In this document: positions 1 through 5,249 of the stretch, piece by piece | Layout of the letters: each line of letters begins with the position of its first letter | Position numbering within the stretch: the stretch's first letter is position 1 | Origin: a bacterium | GTDB lineage: Bacteria > Bacillota_I > Bacilli_A > RF39 > UBA660 | Assembly: GCA_004560915.1 (NCBI GenBank) | Contig: SFTR01000090.1 | Location: forward strand, 1-5,784 | Direction: 5' to 3' | DNA length: 5,784 nucleotides | Made by a program: the position numbers and the translations under genes | Notes under the pieces: model-generated | Seen by the model: only the letters and a program-made list of their open reading frames with translations | Databases searched by the model: none | What the model was told of the DNA's origin: nothing

Positions 1-357
1 CAGCCAATGATGTCAAAAGCATTTGATAAAAACTGGGCAACTGCAGATAACTGGGGTGACAATGGTTCATTAAGCTTCAGTATAGTATGGAACATAACAA
101 ACATGCTTCCATGGTCTTCGACAAGAAGTAATGCAAAGGAACTTGATATAAATATCAAAAAACTTCAGCTGAATATGCAGACTCTTGAAACAAGTACAGA
201 GCTGGATGTTCGCAAAGCAGTTGATACATTGAATCAGTGCAGGCGCTCAATTGAAACAAGCCAGAGGAACATTACTCTCGCACAGAAATCTTATGATATG
301 ACATGGCTTGCTTACAGAAACGGTACAACAGAATATTTGAATTTAGTAGAAGCTGCT
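1..357 (+). CDS. TolC-family outer-membrane efflux protein, C-terminal fragment (partial at both ends)
   Basis: The frame is open from base 1, so the gene begins outside the window; the ATGs at 7 and 10 are internal methionines, not a real start (no ribosome site can be seen). A beta-strand-like stretch (GSLSFSIVWNITN, about residues 20-32 counted from the ATG at 7) is followed by a long polar helix with heptad-like spacing (about 40-95). It ends in the typical TolC second-repeat helix-turn, LAQKSYDMTWLAYRNGTTEYLNLVEA. In the family this pattern forms the outer-membrane barrel strand and periplasmic alpha-barrel of type I secretion or RND efflux channels. Such a protein belongs in a diderm, while everything to the right looks monoderm. 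GC is about 39% against about 30% just downstream, and codons such as CTG, CAG, CGC and AGG are common here but rare later. A spirochaete-like source is possible but I cannot establish it. The reading frame runs into a PBP at 337-357; the true C-terminus is missing. Confidence 0.72.
337..357. other. Chimeric join between TolC-like and PBP coding sequence
   Basis: These seven codons read LNLVEAA. The segment fits both proteins: TolC homologues often have a Y-x-x-G-x-x-x-(Y/F)-L-x-(V/L)-x-x-A motif here, and class A PBPs have an L-x-L-x-E-A-A-x-(L/I)-A-G motif in the glycosyltransferase domain. Everything to the left reads as TolC and everything to the right as PBP. GC and codon choice change here. 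The join most likely formed at a short shared sequence of about 20 bases, as happens when an assembler merges two genomes. The exact crossover base cannot be placed from the sequence alone. Confidence 0.75.
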
Positions 358-2439
358 CAAATAGCTGGTATGTTCCAATCACCAAATGGATATAATCCTT
401 ATAATTATCCAGAAGATGCTAACAAACGTAAAAATACAGTTTTATATCTCATGAAAAGACATGGCTATATAACTGAAACTGAATATAAAGCTGCTACATC
501 AGTTGAAATTAAAGATTTCTTAGAAGGTGGGGTTACTTCTACTAATGAATATCAAGGATTTATAGATACAGTAGTTCAAGAAATTATTGATAAGACTGGT
601 AATAATCCATATGATGTTCCGATGACAATATACACAACTATGGATAAATCAAAACAAGATGTTATAAATAATTTCTATAAAAATCATAAATTTAAAGATA
701 GTAAGGTTGAAGTTGGTGTTGGGGTTATAGATAATAATACTGGTGCTATATTAGCTGTAGGTGCTGGACGTAATAAAACAGGTGCTCTTACATTAAATAT
801 GGCAACATTCCATGGTCAAACTAAGAGACAACCTGGTTCAACAATTAAACCAATAATAGATTACGGACCTGCTATCGAATATGCTAACCTTAGTACTTAT
901 GGACCATTTATTGATGATGAAACTCCTTATGGTAGTGGAACTATGAGAAACTTCAACCATCGTTATAGTGGTGTTATGAGTATGAGAGATTGCTTAGTTA
1001 AATCTATGAATACATGTGCTTTACAAGCATTTAAAATGACAAGCAATGATGATAAAGTTAAATTTATTACATCAATTGGTATTGAACCTGGTGAAGGAGT
1101 TACTACTCTTCCTGAATCATATTCGATAGGTGCTTGGAATGGTGTTAGTCCTGTACAACTGGCTGGTGCTTATGCTGCATTTGGTTCTGGTGGTTACTAC
1201 ACTATTCCATATTCATTTACTAAATTAGTATATACTGAAACTGGAGATGAATATACTCCTGATACTACTCGTGAAAAGGTTATGAAACCTCAAACAGCAT
1301 ATATTCTATCAACAGTACTTCAAGGTGTTACTCCTTCTAATGTTAAAGTTAAAGGTACACAAATAGCTTCTAAGACTGGTACTACTTCTTATGATTCTAA
1401 ATTTGTTAGAAGTTTTGGATTAAACGATTCAGTTATTCCAGATATGTGGACAGTAACATATTCAACTGATTATAGTGTTGCGATATGGTATGGATATCCT
1501 GAATGGTTAACTGCTGAGGCTGTTAAAAATAAACATTACTTAATAAATGGACCTGCTATAACAGAACGTAAAAAGATACAAGCTGAAATTAATAATAAAA
1601 TTCATAATGAAAATAAGAAATTTAAAAATCCTGGTGGTATAGTTAGTGCTGAAGTAGAATTTGAAACAATACCTGCTCAAAAGCCAAGATTTAAAAAGAG
1701 CTATTTATTTATAAGTGGTACCGAGCCTAGTGAAGTATCAAATAGATTTAGTAAATTAAGTGATCCTACAAATTATACATATTCTCTTAATGGTAGAACA
1801 TTAGATGTATCTTGGACTTCTCCTGGAACACCTGAAGCAATAGATGAAATATATTTAACAAATTACTTTAATACAGGTTATACAATATGGGCACAAAAAT
1901 ATTTAGATAAACGTAAGAGTTACAATAATAGTGATATTGGAAAATTTGGATTTGCAGTGTACTTAACATCTGGTAGTAATTCTACTTATGTTACATGGAC
2001 ACAAGATACTAGTGTTTCAATAGACTTAAATAAATATTCTGGATACTTTGATGGTGTTATTATAAAGAGTATGTATTCTAAATTTAAGAATAATGCATCT
2101 GATGGTATAAAAATATTATTTGATTCAGATACACCTATTGAAACTACATATGAAGTATCAATGCTTGGACTTAATTATTCATATAAAGTTGGTGAAAGTT
2201 ATAAAGAACTTGGAGCTAGTTATGTTGATGGTATTACATTAAATGGTAGTAGTATATTATCAAGTGTTACTAATCTTAAAGTTGCTGCTACAAATGCTAC
2301 TAATAGTAGTGGTAAGAGTATTACTCTTAATGAAATAACTAAAGAATCTGGTACATATCAAGTTACTTATACAATTGCATTTACATATAATGGTGCTAAT
2401 ATTACTAAAACAAAGACTCAAACTGTTATAGTAAGTTAA
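337..2439 (+). CDS. ponA: Class A penicillin-binding protein (PBP1-type), 5' part missing
   Basis: This is a bifunctional peptidoglycan synthase, normally anchored in the membrane with its catalytic domains outside, where it polymerises and cross-links glycan strands. Residues are numbered from the ATG at 7. Only the last part of the GT51 glycosyltransferase domain remains (about 113-165, VEAAQIAGMFQSP then NGYNPY). The transmembrane anchor and catalytic glutamates are absent because the gene is cut at the chimeric join. The transpeptidase domain (about 235-530) is complete: nucleophile motif S278-T-I-K281, S333-M-N335, and K456-T-G-T459. A conserved-looking linker (KNPGGIVSAEVE, 540-551) leads to a Ser/Thr/Asn-rich tail. 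That tail contains a possible fibronectin- or Ig-like region (about 570-700) and a last Ig-like module (about 712-810). The gene converges on nth-dnaD as ponA does in B. subtilis, which supports the name. The TAA stop is followed 3 bases later by a terminator. Confidence 0.88.
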   Translation: MNLVEAAQIAGMFQSPNGYNPYNYPEDANKRKNTVLYLMKRHGYITETEYKAATSVEIKDFLEGGVTSTNEYQGFIDTVVQEIIDKTGNNPYDVPMTIYTTMDKSKQDVINNFYKNHKFKDSKVEVGVGVIDNNTGAILAVGAGRNKTGALTLNMATFHGQTKRQPGSTIKPIIDYGPAIEYANLSTYGPFIDDETPYGSGTMRNFNHRYSGVMSMRDCLVKSMNTCALQAFKMTSNDDKVKFITSIGIEPGEGVTTLPESYSIGAWNGVSPVQLAGAYAAFGSGGYYTIPYSFTKLVYTETGDEYTPDTTREKVMKPQTAYILSTVLQGVTPSNVKVKGTQIASKTGTTSYDSKFVRSFGLNDSVIPDMWTVTYSTDYSVAIWYGYPEWLTAEAVKNKHYLINGPAITERKKIQAEINNKIHNENKKFKNPGGIVSAEVEFETIPAQKPRFKKSYLFISGTEPSEVSNRFSKLSDPTNYTYSLNGRTLDVSWTSPGTPEAIDEIYLTNYFNTGYTIWAQKYLDKRKSYNNSDIGKFGFAVYLTSGSNSTYVTWTQDTSVSIDLNKYSGYFDGVIIKSMYSKFKNNASDGIKILFDSDTPIETTYEVSMLGLNYSYKVGESYKELGASYVDGITLNGSSILSSVTNLKVAATNATNSSGKSITLNEITKESGTYQVTYTIAFTYNGANITKTKTQTVIVS

Positions 2440-2442
2440 AAT

Positions 2443-2470
2443 AAAAATCCTAATTAATTTTAGGATTTTT
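2443..2470. terminator. Bidirectional intrinsic terminator between ponA and nth
   Basis: A perfect 11-bp stem pairs AAAAATCCTAA (2443-2453) with TTAGGATTTTT (2460-2470) around a 6-base loop. On the plus strand the T-run continues to 2472 (seven Ts). On the minus strand the 3' arm ends in five Ts followed by ATTTT. It starts 3 bases after the ponA stop. Its right arm also contains the nth stop codon (2460-2462) and the last few nth codons, so one element serves two convergent genes. Confidence 0.85.
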
Positions 2471-3080
2471 TTGTTTGTTCTTTACAAATGTTTTTTAGTT
2501 TACAATTTGTACATTTTGGATTCTTACTAGTACAATAGTATCTTCCAAATAATACTAGTTGTGAGTTTACTCTATTCCATTCAGTTTCATCAAAATACTT
2601 TTTAAGTTTTATTTCAGTTTTTAATACATCATCTTTCTTAGTAGTTATTCCAAGTCTTTTTGATACTCTAAATACGTGTGTGTCTACAGCAAACGATGGT
2701 ATGTTAAATAGTTCTCCTAAAACAACACTTGCTGTTTTTCTGCCTACTCCTTTTAATGATTCCAAGAATTCTCTATCATCTGGTACATAACCTAGAGGTA
2801 GTAGATGTTCTGTTATATATTTAAAATTAACTGATTTAGTTTTATGGAATCCAAGTACTCTAATATAATTATCTATTTCCTCAATAGAGAGTGTATTTAA
2901 TTTTTCCAAAGTATCATATTTCTTATATAATTCTTTTGTTGCTTTGTTTACACTTTTATCTGTTGTTTGAGCTGATAACATAACTGACAATAATAGTTCA
3001 TAGTCTTTAGTATATTCTAATTCACATTTAGGGTCGTTAAATAATTCATCTAAGTATGAAGTTATTTCTTTTTTATTCAT
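2460..3080 (-). CDS. nth: Endonuclease III (DNA glycosylase/AP lyase)
   Basis: This base-excision repair enzyme removes oxidised pyrimidines and cuts the abasic site by beta-elimination. At 206 aa it is close to the E. coli Nth length (211). The family motif LSAQTTDKSVN is at 35-45. The helix-hairpin-helix LKGVGRKTASVVL (109-121) contains the Schiff-base lysine K115. The catalytic aspartate D133 lies in AVDTHVFRV. Four cysteines, C183-x6-C190-x2-C193-x5-C199, form the [4Fe-4S] cluster site. All key residues are present. The ATG at 3080 overlaps the dnaD stop by 8 bases (ATGAATAA), and only a weak AGAAG lies upstream, so translation is probably coupled to dnaD. This is the last gene of the cca-dnaD-nth operon; dnaD-nth adjacency is also known from B. 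subtilis. Confidence 0.97.
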   Translation of the reverse strand: MNKKEITSYLDELFNDPKCELEYTKDYELLLSVMLSAQTTDKSVNKATKELYKKYDTLEKLNTLSIEEIDNYIRVLGFHKTKSVNFKYITEHLLPLGYVPDDREFLESLKGVGRKTASVVLGELFNIPSFAVDTHVFRVSKRLGITTKKDDVLKTEIKLKKYFDETEWNRVNSQLVLFGRYYCTSKNPKCTNCKLKNICKEQTKKS

Positions 3081-3669
3081 TGTCTTCTAACCAATCATAA
3101 TCAAAAAGTTCTGTATTAGATTTTTCTTCTTTAACTTTTGATTTAATACCTTTTTTAGACCATTCATAAACTATTTTATCTATATACTTAAAGTTCCTTA
3201 CGTTATTTAGAATTGCTTCTTTTAAGGCTCCTTTTATTGTCTCTTCACTTATTCCATTTTCTATCCATTTATTTATAATTTCATATTCAAATGAAGAAAG
3301 TGTTCTTCCTAGTTCACGTTCAAATAAAGCATATATATCACTACTAGGTTCTTCAGTTTTCTTATTAAGAGCAAGTCTATCGTATAAAGGATCTAAACTT
3401 ACTTTTTCAACTACTTCTCCATTATTATTAGATACGATCATCTCTATATATTTTTTATTTATAAGACTTGTAAATGTATTAAATGCTTTTTCTTCAGTAA
3501 ATCCAAGTTTATCTTGTATATCTTTGGTATCTAAATAATAAGATATATTTATGAAATATAATACAAGCAAAAACTCATCTAATGTTATATCTATATTACT
3601 TATACATTTAATAACATTAGAATTAATAATAAAATCTTTACTTATAAAAATATTTCTTAAATCACTCAT
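3073..3669 (-). CDS. dnaD: DnaD-type replication initiation / primosome protein
   Basis: DnaD is a Bacillota-specific primosomal protein that acts with DnaA, DnaB and DnaI to remodel the origin and load the replicative helicase. At 198 aa it is a little shorter than B. subtilis DnaD (about 230). The N-terminal part (about 16-100) fits a winged-helix dimerisation domain. A polar linker (about 102-112) leads to the C-terminal DnaD/DnaB_2 domain (about 112-175). This contains the family's Y-x3-I-x3-W motif as Y162, I166 and W170, followed by KKGIKSK. The acidic C-terminal end FDYDWLEDNE is common in this family. The ATG at 3669 has a good ribosome site, AAAGGA (3683-3678), 8 bases upstream inside cca. 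The start overlaps the cca stop by 8 bases (ATGAGTGA), and the end overlaps nth by 8 bases. The N-terminal half is poorly conserved, so the name rests on the C-terminal domain and the neighbouring nth. Confidence 0.9.
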   Translation of the reverse strand: MSDLRNIFISKDFIINSNVIKCISNIDITLDEFLLVLYFINISYYLDTKDIQDKLGFTEEKAFNTFTSLINKKYIEMIVSNNNGEVVEKVSLDPLYDRLALNKKTEEPSSDIYALFERELGRTLSSFEYEIINKWIENGISEETIKGALKEAILNNVRNFKYIDKIVYEWSKKGIKSKVKEEKSNTELFDYDWLEDNE

Positions 3670-4747
3670 AGTTTGTTTCCTTTAATATTGTTCTTATATT
3701 TGTATTTTTTAGAAATTCTGTTATTGCATCTTTAGAATTTTCTAATTCTCCATTCATTACCTTTCTTTCTATATATTTATAGACTCTTTTTATATTTGTA
3801 ATATCAACATATTTAGCTATTTCTTTTGGAGTTATATCTAGTTCTATAACACTATGTATTTTTTTTATTTCTTCAAATGAATTTACTTCTTTATTTAAAT
3901 CTAGTATATAACTTGCGTTCTTAGTTATTATATCACTATATATTATAAGTTCTCCAGTATTTATAGAACCTTTTTTAACCATATTTGATATATATGAGAT
4001 TATTGTCTTTTCATCATTAGAGAATGGTAATGTTGTCTCTATTTGAGCCCAAATACCATATCTATTGTATGCATTGTGTATTTCGTTAAACTTGATATTT
4101 AGGTATTTGCTTAAATCATATTCATTAACAAGTTCAAAGAATTTGTCATAGTGATTAGAATCAAATATCTTATCTAGTTCTTTCTTTATATATTCTTTAG
4201 GTACTTCATTTAGCATTTTACCATTTTCTTTTAAGAACTTTAATATTTCATCTGAAAGATTAAAATCAAGTGTACAATAGAATCTTATAGCTCTTATAAT
4301 TCTTGTTTTATCTTCAGCTAACTTATCATTGATATTGCCTACTACTCTAATAATTTTATTATCAAGATCTTCTTTGGCATTTAATAAGTCTATTAATTTT
4401 TCATTTTCATCAATAGCAAATGTATTTATTGTAAAGTCTCTTCTTAGCAAGTCTGTTTTTAAGTCTTTAGCATATTCTAGTTTTACTGGTTTATTCTTTT
4501 TATATTGTAGTTCTTTTCTATAAGATGTGATGTCATAAGTATAATCTCCATCTTTTATATGGTAACTATAATATTGTTTGTTTGGCTTACCAGTACCATC
4601 AAATATTCTAATTAGATCTTCTACTTTGGCATTAGTACATATATCTATATCTTTAGAATCATATCCAAGTAAATAGTCACGTACGTATCCACCAACTATA
4701 TAACACTCAAAACCCTCTTTAATAATTTTATCTACTATCTCTTTCAT
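3662..4747 (-). CDS. cca: tRNA nucleotidyltransferase (CCA-adding enzyme, class II)
   Basis: The enzyme adds or repairs the CCA end of tRNAs without a nucleic-acid template. From the ATG at 4747 it is 361 aa, somewhat shorter than B. subtilis Cca (about 397). Motif A is GGYVRDYLLG (19-28), with the metal-binding pair D33-x-D35 in KDIDIC. Motif B is DLLRRDFTIN (99-108). The nucleotide-selecting motif D, E-D-x-x-R with RIIRAIRF, spans about 145-156. The C-terminal body is lysine-rich and poorly conserved, and I see no HD domain. An in-frame TTG at 4783 would add 12 residues. However, it lies inside a good -35 box and next to the hup terminator and has no ribosome site, so I prefer ATG 4747. The gene ends in TGA overlapping dnaD by 8 bases. 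A-adding or poly(A) relatives are possible but less likely in this group. Confidence 0.93.
   Translation of the reverse strand: MKEIVDKIIKEGFECYIVGGYVRDYLLGYDSKDIDICTNAKVEDLIRIFDGTGKPNKQYYSYHIKDGDYTYDITSYRKELQYKKNKPVKLEYAKDLKTDLLRRDFTINTFAIDENEKLIDLLNAKEDLDNKIIRVVGNINDKLAEDKTRIIRAIRFYCTLDFNLSDEILKFLKENGKMLNEVPKEYIKKELDKIFDSNHYDKFFELVNEYDLSKYLNIKFNEIHNAYNRYGIWAQIETTLPFSNDEKTIISYISNMVKKGSINTGELIIYSDIITKNASYILDLNKEVNSFEEIKKIHSVIELDITPKEIAKYVDITNIKRVYKYIERKVMNGELENSKDAITEFLKNTNIRTILKETNYE
3678..3683 (-). promoter_or_regulatory. Ribosome binding site of dnaD
   Basis: AAAGGA read on the minus strand lies 8 bases before the dnaD ATG at 3669, inside the 3' end of cca. It supports this start and lets dnaD initiate on its own despite the 8-base overlap with cca. 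Confidence 0.75.
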
Positions 4748-4754
4748 ATATTTT

Positions 4755-4783
4755 ATTTTATCACAATTATTATGTTTTTCCAA
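4755..4783 (-). promoter_or_regulatory. Promoter of the cca-dnaD-nth operon (extended -10)
   Basis: Read on the minus strand: -35 box TTGGAA (4783-4778), a 17-base spacer, then -10 box TAAAAT (4760-4755) preceded by TGA (4763-4761), an extended -10 motif. Only 7 bases separate the -10 box from the cca ATG at 4747. The start of transcription should therefore fall at about 4748-4747, which predicts an mRNA with almost no leader. It lies directly downstream of the hup terminator, as expected for the start of a new transcription unit. Confidence 0.62.
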
Positions 4784-4785
4784 AT

Positions 4786-4807
4786 AAAAAAAGCCCGAAG
4801 GCCTTTT
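4786..4807 (-). terminator. Intrinsic terminator of hup (UUCG tetraloop)
   Basis: On the minus strand AAAAGGCC (4807-4800) pairs with GGCTTTTT (4795-4788), with one G-U pair, closing a C(UUCG)G tetraloop (loop 4799-4796). A run of seven Ts (4792-4786) completes it. The hairpin begins 2 bases after the hup stop codon. UUCG loops closed by C-G are unusually stable, so termination should be efficient and should separate the strongly expressed hup from cca. Confidence 0.88.
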
Positions 4808-4808
4808 A

Positions 4809-5081
4809 TTAATTTAAAGCTTCTTTTAACTTACTTCCAGCTTTAAATGATGCAGCAACAGATGCAGGAATTTTGATTGGTTGTTTAGTTAATGGATTGA
4901 TTCCATCTCTAGCAGCTCTTTTCTTTGCAGAGAAAGTTCCAAATCCTACTAAGGCAACTTTTCCTTCTTTTTTAAGACCAGTTGTAATTCCTTCAATTGT
5001 AGCTTCTAATGCTCTTTGTGCATCAGCTTTAGTTAATCCGGCTTTAGCAGCAACGAATTCTACTAATTCAGTTTTACTCAT
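4809..5081 (-). CDS. hup: HU family DNA-binding protein
   Basis: HU is a small nucleoid protein that bends and compacts DNA as a dimer. The 90-aa length is exactly typical. Two N-terminal helices (SKTELVEFVAAKAGLTKADAQRALEATIEG, about 2-31) form the dimer body. The family signature GFGTFSAKKRAARDGINP (46-63) leads into the beta-arm, with the DNA-intercalating proline at P63, followed by LTKQPIKIPAS. The C-terminal helix is FKAGSKLKEALN. The ATG at 5081 has a strong Shine-Dalgarno site, GGGAGGT, 8 bases upstream. The gene has its own promoter and a strong terminator, and its codons look richer in GC than those of its neighbours, as expected for a highly expressed gene. It is called hbs in B. 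subtilis. HU rather than IHF is supported by the Bacillota context and sequence. Confidence 0.97.
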   Translation of the reverse strand: MSKTELVEFVAAKAGLTKADAQRALEATIEGITTGLKKEGKVALVGFGTFSAKKRAARDGINPLTKQPIKIPASVAASFKAGSKLKEALN

Positions 5082-5089
5082 CGTAAATT

Positions 5090-5096
5090 ACCTCCC
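5090..5096 (-). promoter_or_regulatory. Strong ribosome binding site of hup
   Basis: GGGAGGT on the minus strand (5096-5090) lies 8 bases before the ATG at 5081. It is the best Shine-Dalgarno match in the window and confirms the hup start. Confidence 0.88.
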
Positions 5097-5109
5097 ATTT
5101 TTTACTTCG

Positions 5110-5136
5110 GCATCGCATATATTTTTCGTACGATGC
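5110..5136 (-). promoter_or_regulatory. Hairpin in the hup mRNA leader
   Basis: GCATCG (5136-5131 on the minus strand) pairs perfectly with CGATGC (5115-5110) across 15 bases; a wobble U-G and an A-U pair could extend it to 8. It lies near the 5' end of the predicted leader of about 59 bases and leaves the ribosome site free. It could stabilise the mRNA or, as DNA, serve as a protein site. No T-run follows, so it is not a terminator. No known riboswitch is recognised. Confidence 0.5.
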
Positions 5137-5146
5137 TTACATATTA

Positions 5147-5174
5147 ATTGTAGCATAACTCCTATAAAAAGCAA
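5147..5174 (-). promoter_or_regulatory. hup promoter (extended -10)
   Basis: Read on the minus strand: -35 box TTGCTT (5174-5169), a 16-base spacer, and -10 box TACAAT (5152-5147) preceded by TGC (5155-5153), an extended -10. Transcription should start near 5140, giving a leader of about 59 bases. A run of seven As (5193-5187) upstream could act as an UP-like element. The -35 box lies in one arm of the inverted repeat at 5166-5191. Confidence 0.65.
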
Positions 5175-5191
5175 GTAAATTGATGCTTTTT
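5166..5191. repeat. Inverted repeat overlapping the hup -35 region
   Basis: AAAAAGCA (5166-5173) and TGCTTTTT (5184-5191) form a perfect 8-bp inverted repeat with 10 bases between. On the plus strand it is followed by two further Ts (seven in all, 5187-5193), like an intrinsic terminator, but no plus-strand gene ends here. On the minus strand it could be a weak second terminator after topA. It also covers the hup -35 box, so it may be an operator or a backup terminator. Confidence 0.45.
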
Positions 5192-5208
5192 TTACACAAT
5201 TATCATAT

Positions 5209-5242
5209 AAAAAGACTAAATTTTAGAGTTTTTAGTCTTTTT
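5209..5242 (-). terminator. Intrinsic terminator of topA
   Basis: A perfect 12-bp stem, AAAAAGACTAAA (5209-5220) with TTTAGTCTTTTT (5231-5242), encloses a 10-base loop. On the minus strand the 3' arm ends in five Ts (5213-5209). It begins 7 bases after the topA stop codon and separates topA from hup. The plus strand also has a T-run (5238-5244), but no gene on that strand needs it. Confidence 0.85.
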
Positions 5243-5249
5243 TTAATAG

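Noticed and set aside
7..2439. A single real 810-aa fusion protein with a novel outer-membrane/PBP architecture
   Set aside because: The two parts belong to different cell-envelope types, GC and codon use change at the join, both genes are cut in mid-domain, and the join is a short motif that fits both families.
3662..3664. Use of TGA as tryptophan (Mycoplasma-type code)
   Set aside because: TGA ends cca right at the dnaD start with the same 8-base overlap seen at the next junction, and all tryptophans in the window are TGG.
4329..4523. 64-codon open frame on the plus strand
   Set aside because: It is antisense to conserved cca sequence (motif B region), has no ribosome site or family resemblance, and its Phe/Ser/Leu-rich product is what antisense AT-rich DNA gives.
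4748..4783. TTG at 4783 as the cca start (373 aa)
   Set aside because: It lies within the -35 box of a good promoter, directly after the hup terminator, with no ribosome site; the conserved Cca N-terminus begins after the ATG at 4747.
4873..5178. 101-codon open frame on the plus strand
   Set aside because: It is antisense to hup and its promoter; hup is a clear HU gene with ribosome site, promoter and terminator.
5082..5249. A small RNA gene or riboswitch between topA and hup
   Set aside because: The region is accounted for by the topA terminator, an inverted repeat, the hup promoter and a short leader; no known riboswitch core is recognisable.
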